DNA from: Crocodylus rhombifer
Lineage: Eukaryota > Chordata > Crocodylia > Crocodylidae
Assembly (NCBI GenBank): GCA_038503035.1
Contig: JAVSML010021654.1
Span: 47,471 to 111,470, forward strand
DNA: 64,000 nucleotides
Direction of reading: 5' to 3'
The notes beneath the pieces were generated by a model. It was not told where the DNA came from and did no database searches. It saw nothing but the letters and a program-made list of their open reading frames with translations. The position numbers were made by a program, and so were the translations under genes. Below, piece after piece: positions 25,601 to 40,600 of this stretch. Each line of letters starts with the position of its first letter. Positions within the stretch are counted from its first letter, which is position 1.

Positions 25601-28600
25601 CAGCTGGACTTGAGAAGGAGGAGGCAATGCTATGTGACCAACTTGACCTCCAGTGGTACAACCCCCAGTGGCATCCCCCTTCTCAGACAAACCTGTCATG
25701 CATATCAGTTCCTCCCTGGGGATAGGTTTCTATTCCAGCTGGACAGGTGAGCTCAGTCTGTGATTAAGAAGTGGCATGTGTCACCAGCTGGTGCTTAGCT
25801 TGGGAACAGGGTACAGTCCTGCTCTGGTACCTGGAGGGGCTCAGCCATGCTGGGTCTTTTCCACCCTTGAATGGTTCTGTAGTTTTCAATGAGGCACTAG
25901 TCACTCCTATGCCCCATTGGAGTGAGGGGGAAGGGGAGAGGGTTTGTGATGGTGACACAAGTCTCTGTTCCAGAAGCAGGAGGCTGGCCTGAGAGAACAG
26001 AACCAGGCCCTGAGCAGGCAGAGCCAACCACAGGTAGTGGAGCAGGTGGTGAAGATCTCTGCTCTAGAGAAGATCCTGTTGGAGAAGAACCTGGAACTGC
26101 AGCAGTTGCAAGAGGCTGTCTCTGCCCTGACTGTGGAGAAGGAGTCACAAAAATCTGCTCTGGAAAGCCTAAAGGAAGAACATGAAAGGCAGCTGGAAGA
26201 GGTGCACAAGGAGAAGGTACCAGCTCTAAGCAGCCCAGCCTAAGCCAACAGAAAGGCAGGGGCTTCCCTTAGTGAGTGAGGAGATAGGGGGGTCCTTCCT
26301 TTTCTGATGTTCTTTCTCCCCCTGTTTAGTTTAACTATATTTATTAAAAGCTGCAGACCTGCTCCAGCTACATGGGAGAGGGACTGTCCTGGGTGTCCTG
26401 GATGTGTTCACATCCTATATTCGGTCCAGCTACTCCTGGCTGCAGCATATGCAGGCATTCTTTGATGGAAAATCTACCACTGTGCAGTTCCTGGCTCTTG
26501 AAGCCCGCAAAACAATGACACAGGCAGCAGAAGGGACCTTAGGGAGTTCTCTTTGGGTTTGGCGCTGAGCTAGATGACAAGGATGCTATTTCCTATGCTT
26601 ATAGGAGCTGGCATTGGCTCAGCAGAGAGAGGATCTGCAGCACCAGAAGCAGCAGGAGCTCCAAGAGGTTTGTTCTGCATAGATGCACCTTGGCATCTTC
26701 AGTCCCTGTGGAATCTTGAGGGTTGTATTGAATCATAGAATCACAAGATGGGCAGTGACCTCACGGGTCACTTTGTTCATCCCCTGCAGAGATGCAGGAT
26801 ATGCTGTTCCAGAAACAGAGGTGGTATGGTGAGTGGGCCCCATCATGTCCTCCAGTGATCTTGCTTTGTCTGTATAATGCAGCTGCAAAGTACTGGGAGG
26901 AGGTGGCTGCATGAGAAACCAGCAGCAAGCGTGCATCCCCCAGTAGCATCCCCTTCTCAGGCAGGCCCATCTTCCATCTCAGTGGGTGCATCTACATGAG
27001 ATGCTAACTGCAGTAGCCAAATAATACTGTGCAGTAGTGTATAGCACCAATGGTACTAATATGCCACTGCACAGTGTTATTAGGCTACTGTGCAATAACA
27101 GCACTTAAAAGGTGTTTGCAAATGCTGCTGCACAATAACTCTGGTTAGTGTGCAATTACTTAGTATTTGATTGTACAAGTACTAAATAAATGTGCAGTAA
27201 CCACTGTGCAGTAGTGTCTCATGTAGATGTGCCCAGTGTGTGGGGATGGGTATGTTCCAGCTGGGCAGATGAACTCAGCCTGGGATTAAGAACTGACACT
27301 CCCCGTTCTCATTCTCATCTGCTCAGTTTGCAGAGACTCTGGAGCAGGTGAAGGATGCAGCCTTACAGGACCAATCCTCTTCCTTCCAGAAGAAAGTGGA
27401 GAGCCTCACCAGGATTATGGAGGTGAACTATGCCCCTCAGATTGGGATGGGGAGTGGATGGGTCATGGTACAAGACAAGGTAAAGCAGGTCTCAGTGGGA
27501 TGTGTGTCATATATTTGCAGGTTTCAAGGACAAAAAGGACCATTATGGCCACCTTTTCTGGCCCCCTGTTTGACACAGGGTAGAAAGTCAACTACGAACA
27601 AACAGGGGTGTCTCATCCCAGAACAGAACAGGAGAAGGGGCCATGTCCCCAGTACCATTGCATCTATTGGCAGGAAAGCCTTGACGCATGCGCTCCAATT
27701 GCTTTACATCCTTGACTTGGTGAGGTGACTGCTATGGTCACCATGTAGCATCCATTCCCCAGGCAATAGATGGAGGTGTTGCCCATGTGTGGACCGGAGT
27801 TCGTTGTAAGGGCCAGTATAAGAACATGTCTGGCATCTTCCTTCTGGTGACCTTAATTTTCTTTATGGATAGAGGCAGATGAAGTGTTTCATTTTACCAT
27901 ACCATGAGGTTACAGATGGGAAACCTGAGGCATGGAAAGCAGAAAAGGACAGGCCCAAGGATAGACAGAGAGTCTGAGGCAGAGAGAACTCATTTTCCCT
28001 GCTGCTCAGTCTCATTTCTATCTCTGAGACAGCAGTCCCCTCTCACTGCCTGCTCCTAGGACTTGGAAGGCTGGGATGCCTGGGCTGTGGGTGAGAGCCT
28101 TAATTCAGAGCGAGCTGTCTGTAATAACAGAATCTAAAACAGAAATGCAGTGGCCAGACCAGGTGGATATTCAATTAACAGTGTTTCCTTTCCTAATAGG
28201 GGATGGAGGTGGGAAAGCAAGCTGTTTTGTGGTGTTCTGGAGATTGCCATGAAGCAGTGGTGGACCTGGCAAAGGTCCAGGTCTTCATGGAGGCTAGAGG
28301 CGTGGTGGAATCACTGATGCATAAGCCTGAGTGGGGAACTGCACTGACACAAGAATGCTATGACCCTGGTGTCACACCATCCAGAGCTCCTGTGGGGCAC
28401 AGTACTAGGAGTGCACACAGCACACTGCCCTCAGACCCATCCAGCCCAGAATGATTGAAACCTGAGGACAAGGACTAGTGAGGCAGCTTGTTCAGCTCTT
28501 TACTGTTCTACCTAGGCCCAAGATGCAAAGCTTCACCAACAGCAAGAAGCCATGAGGATGCAGAAGGAACATACCCAGCAACTACTCAGAGAGTTGAGGG

Positions 28601-31600
28601 CAGAGGCCAAGGAGACGGTACAGTCCTCTAACCTTCAGGGGGAATGGATGGCTCAGGAGACTGGCTGTGTGGTACAAAGCCTTCCCCACAAGGGCAGTAA
28701 TTTCTATCTCACTCTCAGACAATAAAGCTTGAAAGCCAGTATGAGGTGGCTCCAGGGCTGAAGGGACCTGCTGTCATCAAGGGGAAGAGGTGGGGGGTAT
28801 ACTGTAGAAGTCGCCGCTGTCCCACGATCAACCTTGGAATCATATCTTTGCTGGCAGGCCTCTTGTGGAGAGGCTTGGGAGAAGGGCTGATGGATGAAGG
28901 AGGCATATTCATCCAGGGGATGCTCTTCTTTCTTGGGGTCAGACTCCAGTATTGTTCCCATGATATAGCCATAGGCTAGATCAGTGGAAGACTGCCCTAT
29001 CCAGCTCCAGTATTTTATACATCTATGCTGCTCAGCAGTATTTTTGGGAACTTCCTGTGGGTACCAAAGCTTTTCAGCTCACCAGTTTAGTGTATTATGG
29101 TTGTGTTCATTTCTCATTACCTGTTCTTCTTCCCAGGGGTAGGGTTGTGTTTACACTCATGTGGTTCTGTATGATCCCAGGTTCAGAATGCCCTGCTTCA
29201 AGGGCAAAGTAAATGGGAAGCCAAGGAAAAGGAAGCACTCCAGATGCAATGTGAAACAGTGGAGGAGCAGAGCCACAGAGTCCAAGCGGACCTCCAGAAG
29301 GCCCTGGAGAAAGAGAGGAGGAAGGGATCAGCTTTGCAGACTAGGATCCTGGAGCTCCAGAAGGTTGGTGTCTCCACAAACCATCTACAAGCACAAAATC
29401 TGGCTGGAGGGATTTATCATCTGTAGAAATTAAGTTAGAGCTCTTGGGTCTTATTCCAATTTAAGCAATGGCTTGCTTTGTGGCTTTGGCAAATGATTGC
29501 CTCTCTCTGCCCTCCCTATCTTAGGTTGTTAAATGGGTTCTTACTGAAGTATCTGAGCACCTCACAGTCTTTAATGTATTTAGCTAACAACACTGCTGTG
29601 AGATAAGGCTGGGTTATTATCCCCATTTTACAGATGGAGAACAGAGGCACAGAGAGACTAAGGCCTAAATCCTAGTTCACTTCACATGCCTGAATGGCAT
29701 ACACACAGCTGCATAACTGCAACTGCAGTTCTTAACACATACACACAGCATGAGATTCAGCTCTGCATGTGTCCACTGATTGTGCTCAGCAGGGCTGTGT
29801 TCTGGGCAGAGGCGCAGCAAAACAGGGTGGCCTAGATCCATGCATAAGGTTGCATAAGTCCCCAGACTTTAGCTGTGTAGAACTTGTGACTAACATGTGT
29901 GAGACTCCAGAAAAGGAGAAGGGCTCTCTCACCTTTTGACCCAATAGCCTAGTTCAGGCGCAGGCAAAGTCCAGCCCCTGGGGCTGGATCGGGCCTGTAG
30001 CGGACTCTGTTTCCCAGCAGCCCCTGGCCATGTCACTGTGGCTGGTTTCCATGGAGACCCCAGCAGCAGTGGGTCCCTGATAGTGCAGGACCAGGGTTGC
30101 CATGGAGACCAGACCCAGCAGTGGCAGAGCACGCATCCAGGTGGGGAGCTGCTTCGGGCCAGGATCTTGTAGCAATGATAACGGGGTCCAGAGCCAGGGC
30201 AGAACTGCAATCTGCTGCCTATACACCCTGGGCAGGGGTGTGCAGGCAGCGGACTGTGGTTCTGCCCCAGCCCTGGACCATGCTGTCACCACCACAAGAT
30301 CCCAGCTCCAAAGGTCATTATTAATAACAGAGAAGCTGAGGCCAGGAGGCTTTGTCTAGACTCAGGTTTTTTGGCCATGTTGTAACATGTTGGTTGTAAC
30401 ATATTGTAATATGTTGGATCTCTGGGAGATCCATCGAGGTCACTCTCTGGACAGTGTCAACAAGAAGGACTTTTGTAAAATAAATCAGTGTTGTTTGCTT
30501 CTACTGCTCATAAACAGTAAGTATCATTCTTCAAATGGCCATGCTGAAGGCTGAGGTGTATCCCTCTTCTCCCATAGCTTTGTGACAGAGACCCTGAATC
30601 TCAATATCAGAAATTAAATCTTCCCTTTCCTCAGATCAGGACCAATTTGAAGAACTGGAACCAGATGGGATATTTTATACTTCCTTTAAAAAAAACCTTA
30701 TAATGCTGAAAACTAGCCAGCAACATACTCTGCAGTTCGTGACTGGCTCTGTAATCCTTATGAGTGGACATAAACTGATAATGATCATTTTAAAAACGAA
30801 TTTACAAATATTACTTAATTAATTGTCTCTTACAGGCCCTGTCAGGGAGATCAGTAATAAAGTATTATCACCCCCATATAATAGATGGGTAAATTGAGGT
30901 TTGAAGCTATTCACTGATTGCCTGAGGCCACACTGTGCTCAGAAATGGAATCCAACTCTGTAGCCAATGGGACCTCATGCATCTAGAGCAGGGTCAGGCA
31001 ATTATTTTGTCTGGAGGACCACTTAACAAATTCTGATGAGCTGTTGAGGGCTGCAAGGGCTGCCCCGCCCCATGACAAGCACCCCACCCCATGGTCACCA
31101 TCTTGGGCCCAGAAGTCCTGTCCTTTAACCCCTTACCTTTGCCACCAGAAGTCCCTCCCCTTGCTCCCAGAAGTACTCCTTTTGGGAAGGGAGTTTGCCA
31201 TCTTGGAACCAGAAAAAAACCACAAATTATATACTAAAAGTCAAATCATCCACAATAACTTATTTTAATTTTATTTAAAAAAATATTTTTCGCCTGATTT
31301 GTGTGTTTGCGCTGTGGATATATCAGTGATTCCATAATAGCTCAAAACAAAGTCTTCCGCTTGTATATTGCGGGGAGGTGGGGAAGATATGGAAGGGGGT
31401 GAGTAGGTGTGGGTGGGTGGATGTGGGGTTTATGGGGGGCCTGTGGGTGTGTGTGTGGATGTGTATATATGTGGAGTGGGGGGGAGAGTGTGGGGGGTAT
31501 GTGCGGATGTAGGTTGGTGGGTATGGGTAGCTTGTGGGGATGTGTGGGTCTGTGTGTGGGTGGGTATGGAGTTTCTGGGGGTCTCTGAGGTGTGTGGAGG

Positions 31601-34600
31601 GAGAGGATGGCTGGGGGGGTATGTGTGAGTCCGTGTGTGCTGTGGGATGGATGTGGGTAGCAGGTTACATGGCTCCCTCCAGAGGCAAGCGCATGTGACT
31701 GTAGAGGGTGTGGGTGGGTTCGGTGTTTGTGGGTGTGTGATTGTGTGGGGTAGAGAGTGTGGCTGTGGGTATGGTGGGATGTGCATGGTAGCCCCCCTGC
31801 AAATGCCCCCCGAGCCAGTCAGTACCTGTCACTGCCCTGCAACAGCCTGGAGCTGGCACACCCTGTGGCACCTCCTTGTCACCGCCAACAGTGTGTAGCC
31901 CCAGCACAACCTGCATCCAGCACTCACCAACCTGCCATGGCATGTCCTGCAGCCCCTGGGCATGTAGCAGGGCTGGGGCAGCTCCGCAGCTGAACTGCCT
32001 TTCTAGGTAGCCTGGGCAGTGCATCTCCTTGTGGGTGCCAGCATCACTAGCCCTAGCCTCTGGTACCAGTGAGGACCAGTGCGCACAGCCCTGATTCAGC
32101 ATGCCCCATGCCTGCTCTGGACTTGCCTGTTCAGGCTGAGCAGTAGCAGCAGCAGTGGTGCCGAGCAGAAAAACTGTTGCTTGGCATGGGGAAAAAGCAG
32201 CTTCCCCCTCGCCACTGCCAGACAGTTGTTGCTGCAGCCAACCGGAACCCGCACCATCTGCATCTCCATCACTGCTGCCTCTGGGCTGCCCACTGGGGCA
32301 ATGGTGACAGTGCAGAGCAGCTGCAGGGCAGCTGAGAGGTGGCAGTGATGGAGATGCAGAGCAGCCCAGCATGGTGTGGGCTCCAGGCAGCTACGGCAAG
32401 AACTACCTGGCAGTGGCAAAGGAGAGGAGCTGCTTTTCAACGGCAACCGGAAGGAGCTGCCACTGCCCAGGCTTCCTAGAAAGGCAGTCCAGCCATGGAG
32501 CCCAGCCCCAGAGGGCAGCAGGATGTGCCATGGCCAGGTGGCACCAGACAAAGCTCCTCTGTGGACCAGATCCAGCCTGCAGGCTGTATTTTGCCCACCC
32601 CTGATCTAGAGTCAGTACTAAGCAATGGGCAGTAGCTGTGTCAGGCACTCTTTTCAGCCTTGCCATGTGACTGAGGGCTGAGGCAGTGCATTGTAAAGGA
32701 CTTTCTTCAGATACAGAGTTCTTATTCTGCCCTGAGCGTGCAAGTTGGCTTGGAGATGACCCAGGATGTCAGGGCAAGGGCTAGGCTGGGCTAGAGTGAT
32801 GCTTTGTTTCTAATGGCTTGTGCTACAGAGAATCCAAGACCTGGAACTCCTTACTTGCTCACTCAAGCAAGAGAAGCAGGTGGCCCTAGAAGACCTGCAG
32901 ACGTTGCTTCAGGAGGAGAAAATGGAAGCGTTACAGAAACTTCGGGAGGAACTGGAGCAGGTGGGAAGACAGATATAGGAGCTATCTAAGGAGGCAGGGG
33001 AAATTCTTTGGTCTCACATGCCTATCACTGGGAGTGAGGTATGATGAGTTAAGAGGCACAGTGTCAGGGGAGACTCTATTATGAGAGCCCCAGTGGCATT
33101 GCTGGCCAGGAGGGAAGCTGCTGGCATCTGACTGATTTGCCTGGTTACACTGGCAAACTGGGCTTTGCTGACAAACTGAGCTTTGCTGAGCAGGGTATTT
33201 TCTTGGCCCTCCCAATGGAAAGGATACAAACATTCACCTCAAGCAGTAGCAATCCAGATGTGCTGCCCTGCACTGCTCAGAGCCTGTTGCCCAGGAAGAG
33301 CAAGTGTTTGCTCATGGGTGACTGTGCCTCTTGTGTCAGGTGGGGCGCACATACCCCCCCGACACCAGGCAGCAGCCTGGGAGGAGTGGTCCCCCGGTGG
33401 CTAATTGCATTGACTGGGGGTGTCGGTGGGGGGTCCCCTGGCAGCTGACATCACTCACCAAAAAGCAGCCATGCCACTTCCGGAAGCAGCGTGGCCACTT
33501 TTGTTGGCAGCCCCACTACCCGGCCAGTGCTTACAGGGGGTGGGGAACCCTGTGCTCCTGCCTGTCCCTCTCCCCGTCACCTAAACTGGGAGTGTGGCCT
33601 GACAGGGGATGCACCAGCACTCTCAGGGGGTGCACATGCACCCCCATGCATCACTACTGTGTTTGCTAATGTGCTCTTTTTTCTTGTGGTTATGACCCTA
33701 GGAGACAATACAGGAGCGTGACCAACTGAGAGCAAGGCTGCAGCAACTGGAGGAGAAGCAGTGCGTCTTGCGAGCCAAGCAGGGTGAATCGTCTTTCTGG
33801 GAGCAGGAGGCACTGTCCAGTGCTGAGTGGGCTGAGCACTCAGTGGCCTGGGAGATTGGCTTGGTGTGCCAGCACCTCCAGGACTTGCTGCCTGAGAGAG
33901 CCAGGGGACAGAGTGCTTTCTGGATGGCAGATAGGTGAGGCCCTTTAACCCCCTGGTTTCTGTCTCTGGAGGCCCAAACTGTTTGCTTTCTCAACCTTCA
34001 CAGCCACAGCATCTGATGGAATGAGCTTCAGCCCGTGAAAGCTTGTGATTAGATAGATAGATAGATATACTTTTGTTAGTTTAAGTGCAAGTCTATCCTG
34101 CCTTCACCCTGCACTGACCAATAGCCAGGCAGACTCAGCTGCATTTGTTCTGCTATGCATAGGTGAATCTGAGGCCAGCCAAAGGCCTAAGTAGCACACA
34201 GATCCTGCTTATGGCCAGTGGGGTATAGGTGGTACCTAGGCCTTGGGCTGCCCTTGGCTCTCAGCTCAGGGCTGAATTTCACTCTCTATATCTGGAAAGA
34301 CTTTGTGCGAGAGCTTGATTCATGTATCCCTATTGCTTCAGGGTGAGAACTGGTGGCATTTCCCATGATCAGGGGGAGCAAGAGGTTGCTAAAGGGCTCT
34401 TTACTCTTGTGGCTGGAACCCTAGGAGAAGGGTCACAGGACTGATAGGTTGAGAGTAATGCTGCCACAGCTGGGACAGAAACAACACTGCCAGGCCCTTC
34501 AGTCATGCTTTGGTGTTACTACTTGGGGAAGCAGCTTTTAGTTATGTAGGCAGTTCATTATAAAACATGGATCAGATCTCATAGATCTCCAGCAGTGTTG

Positions 34601-37600
34601 TCCCCAAGACAAAGATCCCTGGAAAGAATAGAGGATGAGTGCTTCAAGTATAGACCCTGCTAACAATGTGGTGCTCAGTCACCCTCTATTGTCTGCTTTG
34701 AGCCCCTTAGTTCAGAACAGTGGTAGCTCTTTCTTTCTAGTCCAGGCAACCCAAGCTCAGTCCTAGCAGACCTACTGTTACAAGGTGTGACCCATGCAGG
34801 GTGCACCCTCATTCCTGGTTCTCTTCCCAAACTTCTGTTTATTTTATTCAGGAGCCCATCTTACCTCTCTCCCAGCCATGGCCTCCAGATCCTCCGTGGA
34901 CTGAGGGAAGAAATTCAGCACTACCTCAGGGACTTGCAGCAAGAGATAGAGGCTCAGAAGCACACCATCCTTCAGGTCCAAATGGAAAAGGTAATGCAAG
35001 TTAATAGGCGTACAGAGGAAATTATTGTTCCTTGAAGAGCTCATTCACTGCACAGCCATACCCTTAAAATGAGCCATGTGGTTTTCTGTCCAGTATTAAC
35101 TTTGCTGTTTTTCTGGCCAGGATCAGGGTTCTAACTTTCTTTGCCTTAAGGCAGATACTGTGCGTTACAGGAGGCAGTGGGGAACCATCCTCTCTTTGCA
35201 GCACAATTGGCCAAAAGCACTGTGGCCTTTTCCTTTTCCTTTTTCTGCAGCACTGGGGACTGGTCACTGCCTGAGATATGGGTCTGTGTGCACCCTACAC
35301 CTGACCCATGGGTAAGAAATCCTTTGGCCGCTCTGTTTGTTTAGACTGTCTGGTCTTCAAAGAACAGACTCTTTCTCATTCCTGCATACAGCACAGAGCA
35401 CAACATGGCCACCATCTCAGTTGGGGCATTAAGGCATTGCTGGAAAAACAATCATACAGGGAAATCTAACAATTCCTGTAGGACCAAGAGCAACTCTTGG
35501 GCTTTTCTGCAAGCTTGGCATCTCTGACAAACTGTCATAAGGTTGTGCTCCTTAGTATAGCATCATGGTGAGGGTAACCTGGGAACATGACTGTGATATC
35601 ACTTAAATCCAGGCACAGATTTCTCTGTGGAATTGAATGGGCCACTGGACAATGCCTTCAGTGCTATGTTTCCCTTCTGTGTTGATCACACTGATTCATC
35701 TTGATTCTACTGCCCTCTCCTGAAATGCCCAATACAAAATGGACCAAATCAGGTCACTAGCCTCTGGTGTCTTTCAAGGATTGACCTCTGCATAGAATGA
35801 CAAGCAAAGAGAAAATAAATGTGGTTCCTGGGGTTTTCTAGTGCCAGCCAGATAGATGTCCACAAGGAAGAGAGAGGAAAGGGAAAAGCCATTAGTGGCT
35901 ATCCTTGTTGCCAAGACACTGCCCATCAGTGCTACATCAGAGCAGATAAACACCAGGGATGCTGTTTAACTTGCCCTGATAGCAGTGAGAGCCCTCTGTA
36001 TTTGCAGAAATGGGAGCTGAGGCAGCAGCAGGAGCAGCTTCATTTAGAAAAGGAGGAAGCTCTGGAGGCCCTGAAGGAGCAGCTGATCCAGGTAAGTCTC
36101 TTCATGACCATGGAGTGGTCCTGCATAGGTGGGGCTTTTCTACTCTTTGACCCTGTCCCATGCATCTGAGTCCTATGCATTACTCTTCAGCCAGGGTTCT
36201 CTCTAGAGTTGAGCAGGAACTGTTCTTGGCACTACTGTCCGCCAAGAGATGCTAACACTGCGGTGAGCCATCCCCCTTCTGCTCCTCTACAGGACCTCTG
36301 TAGCAATGTGTCTAGATGTCTAGCAGGCTGCATTTCCCCACCCTTAAAATCACATGTTCTGGGGCTCAGAAATGGCTAAGAAGGTCTCTGCAGAAGGCCT
36401 GGGATGTATTCACCCAGGGAAGAGCTATTTAGGTTCCCATTCAGGGGCAGAGGGAGGAGGTAGCTTATACTTCCCTGAGTTGTCAAGGATCCCATCTTGC
36501 AGTCCATGTTCTATGCCTTCCTCCCCTGAATCCAAGAGATGAGCCTGAATCTGACCTGCCCTCCCCAGGTTTTGAGGAACTTTTGATTTGGGTCCATACA
36601 CTGCTGGCCAAGGCTATCTATGTCTAAGAGCTAAGATGTGATAAACCCCACAGAGCCTGGCTTCCACAGTCTGCAGGGGGTATATGTGTGGTATGTAAAT
36701 CCTGTGGTTGGCTGAGCTGAGCAGTTTGCTTTGCTCATCTTATCCTGCAGGAGCACATCCAGGAAATTGCCACCCTGCAGCACAGTCAGCTAAAGGAGGC
36801 TATGGGTGAAAAGCAGTTGTGCAAGGACAGTGAGCTGTGGGCTATCCAGGGAAGCTGGAAGGATCAGATGGCCTGCAAGCTGACCCAGAGGTTGGAGAAG
36901 GAGCTGGATGTGGAGATGGAAACGTGAGTGATGAGAGAGGCCAGGGACTCCCAGAGCTTCCAATATTCCAGCAACTTGGAATAGCTGAGGAGGGAAGGAG
37001 GGAAGGGCTTGTGTTCTTGACAGAAGTGCTGCTTCTGTGGAGATGCCTGATGTTTGGTACCTCCAGTGTGACTGACTCCCTGCTTCAGTTGCCTCTTCTT
37101 GCTATAAAATGGGGATAATAAATACCCACCTTGGCAAAGTGCTTTGTGGTTCTTGTATGAATAGTTAACAAATAAGTGATACTAATCAGTACTATGCAGC
37201 TTCCACTCTGCTGGGTTGGGCAGTCATTGAAGGGTAGTGCCAGGCTGTAGAGGGCTCAAGAGTTTCACTCTGTGGCTTTGGGAGAGGTGTGGGATTTTGC
37301 ACAGTGCCCCAACTGCCCTCTTTGGACCTGATGTGGATTATTTGGTTAATTCTGTCAGTAGCTGCATTTGGACTGTACTGCATGCTTTTGAAAACCCACC
37401 CTTGATCAGAAAGGTCAGTGGTAAGGAAAGAGCACCCCAGTGATTGGAGTAGTGTTGCTGCTGCATCTATGAATAGAGACTGAGGGGAACTCTGAGAGCT
37501 GGACATCATCCTAGATGTAAAAGAATCAGCCACAGACACCACTGGCCTCGCTTCTGGAGCCTGTCTGGGTGGTTTACAGGTGGAGCAGCACAAGACACTG

Positions 37601-40600
37601 AGGATGCTTAGTGGGAGTGGGACTGAGACACTAAAACCCTTGAGTCTCTCTGAACTATCGTCAGGTGGAAACAATTTTTCATTGCTATCATCCTGAATAA
37701 CCCCATGGTAAAAAGCTTGGCAATAGTATATAGGGACACCAGTTTGTTAACTTGGCAGGTGCCCCACCCCTTTCCCACTTATATGGTGTGTGATGTCACA
37801 AACCCTGCCTCCCTTTCCCCTTATATGGTGTGCGACATCAGAAGCCCTGCCCCAGCCCCTGGTCATATGATGCGTGATATCAGAAACCCACCACCTGTCC
37901 ACAGTCACATGATGCATGACATCAAAAACCTCATGCTGGCCCCATCATATGATGCACGACACCACCATCCCATGGTCCATGACATCAGAAGGGCCACCTG
38001 TTCAGACCCCAAAGCCTGTCCCTCATGCCGAAGACCCACCTTAGACCACATGGTACAGTCTCGACCTATCGGCCCCCGGACTGCTATATTGGCTCCAGAA
38101 TTCCCCACCCTATCACATGCTGCATGACTTCAGAAGGGTTGATGACCAGGGCCATCCCCACTGCCAACACCACTAGCGGCTTCTGTGGGTGCTGGCCAGC
38201 CCTGCTGTCACCTTCTGCAGCTGCCCCCCCCCCCCAGACTCAGGAGGCACCAGTCGCCCATGATTGCCCAACAGGCCCCAAGTCTTATTTCACTTTGGTA
38301 AGGTGATTGTTAAATTTCACCTATGACCCCAGAAGACCTTGGGATTTTACAATAAGTAAAACCACAATGGCGATGGTAAAAAACGATGGGGACCCTAACT
38401 TGTACAGAAATTATTATAAAGCCCAAGCCGGGTATGGTCTTAACTCATATCAGGGGGTGCTCGTGATGTATGGGGCTGGCAAGGGAGACATATTTTGCAG
38501 TCTGTTTAGAAAAGTCATTCCACTTTTGAGAAGGGGTCTGGAGATTATTAAGCTGCATGCTAAAAACATGGCTCAAAGCATAGCCAAAGATGCAATTGGT
38601 CACATCTCCCAAGCTGTTCTGGATAAGGTGGGCAAGCTGGCGAAGCAGGAGGGGTCTGCATTCATGTGGATTCAAAGACAGAGCCTTAAAAGAGAGACAC
38701 TCTATGCTCCCAATGTAAAGGACCTCCCCAACCCCTTAAAAAGAAGAGGGTGAGTCAATGAGGCAGTCATACATGAAAGACTGAGAAGCAGCCTGGGAGA
38801 AAAAAGGGGCACTCTCTTGGAGGAAAAAGAAATATATTATAATCGTCATGGCCTTTGTTCACTGCAGGTCTGAAGAGTGCACCAAATCCAAACTGGATTT
38901 GTTTCAAATAGCCCCTACGCAGACCGGCATTGAGTAAAGCCTGTATGTTGGGATCCCGCCACTATCAGCTATTACTGAGTCCACCCCTCTTGACCTTTCA
39001 TCACTGCAAATGGCAAAGATTATATGGATTTGAACAATACACTGCTGTACCTTTACTGCAAGATTGTAAAAGCTGATGGAATTGACCTTGATGCTGGGGC
39101 CACCGTGGGTCTGGTGAATTACCTGCTGACCCATCTTCAGCCAGCTGGATGTCACTCTGGGTGATCATCTCATAAACCAGAGCAACAACTGTTATCCTTA
39201 CTGAGCCTTCATTGAATCAACTACAGCAATTACACCCTCGCCATCCAATTTTCTGCTGGCATGTTTTACAAAGACATCACGAAGCAGTCATGCAAGATGG
39301 TGGTAATCACAGACTAGAGGAAAGAGACAGAGCCGTTCATTTATCTCCACAGTGCTTTGTTTTTTCAAGAAAAACTTTTGCTGAATGGCATGGAGGTGAA
39401 AGTTAAACTGACATGCAGTAAAGACACTCTCTGCTTGATGAATGCCCCGGTGGCTAGCCAGTGTAAACTACAAATGACAGCCGCTTCACTTTTTGTGAAA
39501 AAAATGAGGGTAGCTCTGGGCATCCAGCTGGGCCATGTGGAGGCTGTGCATACAGCCAACACTAACTACTCCATAGACTGCATGGGCATGAAAGTGTTTA
39601 GCATCCTCACCGGCAGCCAGGTCAGTAATCAGGAGAATCTATTTTTGGGACAGCTGCCCAAACTCATTGTTATTGGGTTCATGGATAACGACACCTTTAG
39701 CAGGAACTATGCTAAGAATTCCTTTAACTTTAAGCATTACAGTACTAATTTTTTGGCCCTCTACCGCAATGGAGAACAAACCCTGAAAAAATGACTACAA
39801 CTGGATTTTGAGAAAGGTAATTGCATGAGAGAATACATGCACCTGGTGCAGATGGCCAGTAAACATATAAAAGACCACTCCCTACTAATCAACTGTGAGG
39901 AGTTTGCCCAGGGGTACACCTTGTTTGCCTTTGACCCGTTTCCTGACCAGGAATGTATTGATCATTATTCATTGATTAAAACCGGGAACCTGAGATGAGA
40001 AATACGCTTTGCCGGGGCTTTACCCACCACAGTTAACATGATCATGTGCAGGGTCTTTGACAACATCATAGAAATAAATCAGAGGAGAAACTTCCTGTTT
40101 GACTACATGTGAAGACGGACACCAAACAGCTCTCCAGGATTTTATCCTCAGACCCTTATGCCAAAGAGGCTTTCTTAGATGTGTTGCACTGTGGGTGGCT
40201 CCCTAAGACTTGGCTGTCTCAAAGACCTCTGAGCTTGGTGGTCAACACATGTCCACATAATCAACCCAGAGGACACTGGGAGGTGGTTTGCTTGAAAGAT
40301 TGGAACTGTGGGGAGTTTTTTCAGCTCGTACGACTACCCCGCAAACAGCACTCTCTTTCCTCAAAATATTATGTTCTTAAACAAGACTGCCACTGACACT
40401 GCTTTTCAGACAAAACAGTTACATGACCCCATATCTGTCGCCTGCGGATACCACTGTGTGTTTTTCCTATGCCACTGTAGCAAGGGGCTATCATTTGAAC
40501 ACATTTTTAAATCCTATTATTCTGACAATTTAGTACAAAATGATAGGATGGTGATACAGTTTGTAAAAAGTAAATATAAAACTTTCCATGTGGCTGGGCT

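Noticed and set aside
28203..28454. Plus frame starting [14 protein letters not shown]
   Set aside because: It has an acceptor-like CTAATAG before it but no coiled-coil character, and including it would not fit between exons J and K without a proper donor.
31407..31898. Overlapping frames on both strands rich in Gly/Val or Pro/His/Thr
   Set aside because: Low-complexity translation of the GT-rich minisatellite inside a hAT element.
37705..38127. Long plus frame with repeated HMMxDIxNP motif
   Set aside because: It is a translation of the tandem units in the Polinton terminal repeat; the mirror frame at 45,134-45,508 minus is the same array.
38226..38238. Poly-C tract as a possible assembly join within the Polinton
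   Set aside because: Sequence on both sides is consistent with Polinton; a homopolymer alone is not evidence of misassembly.
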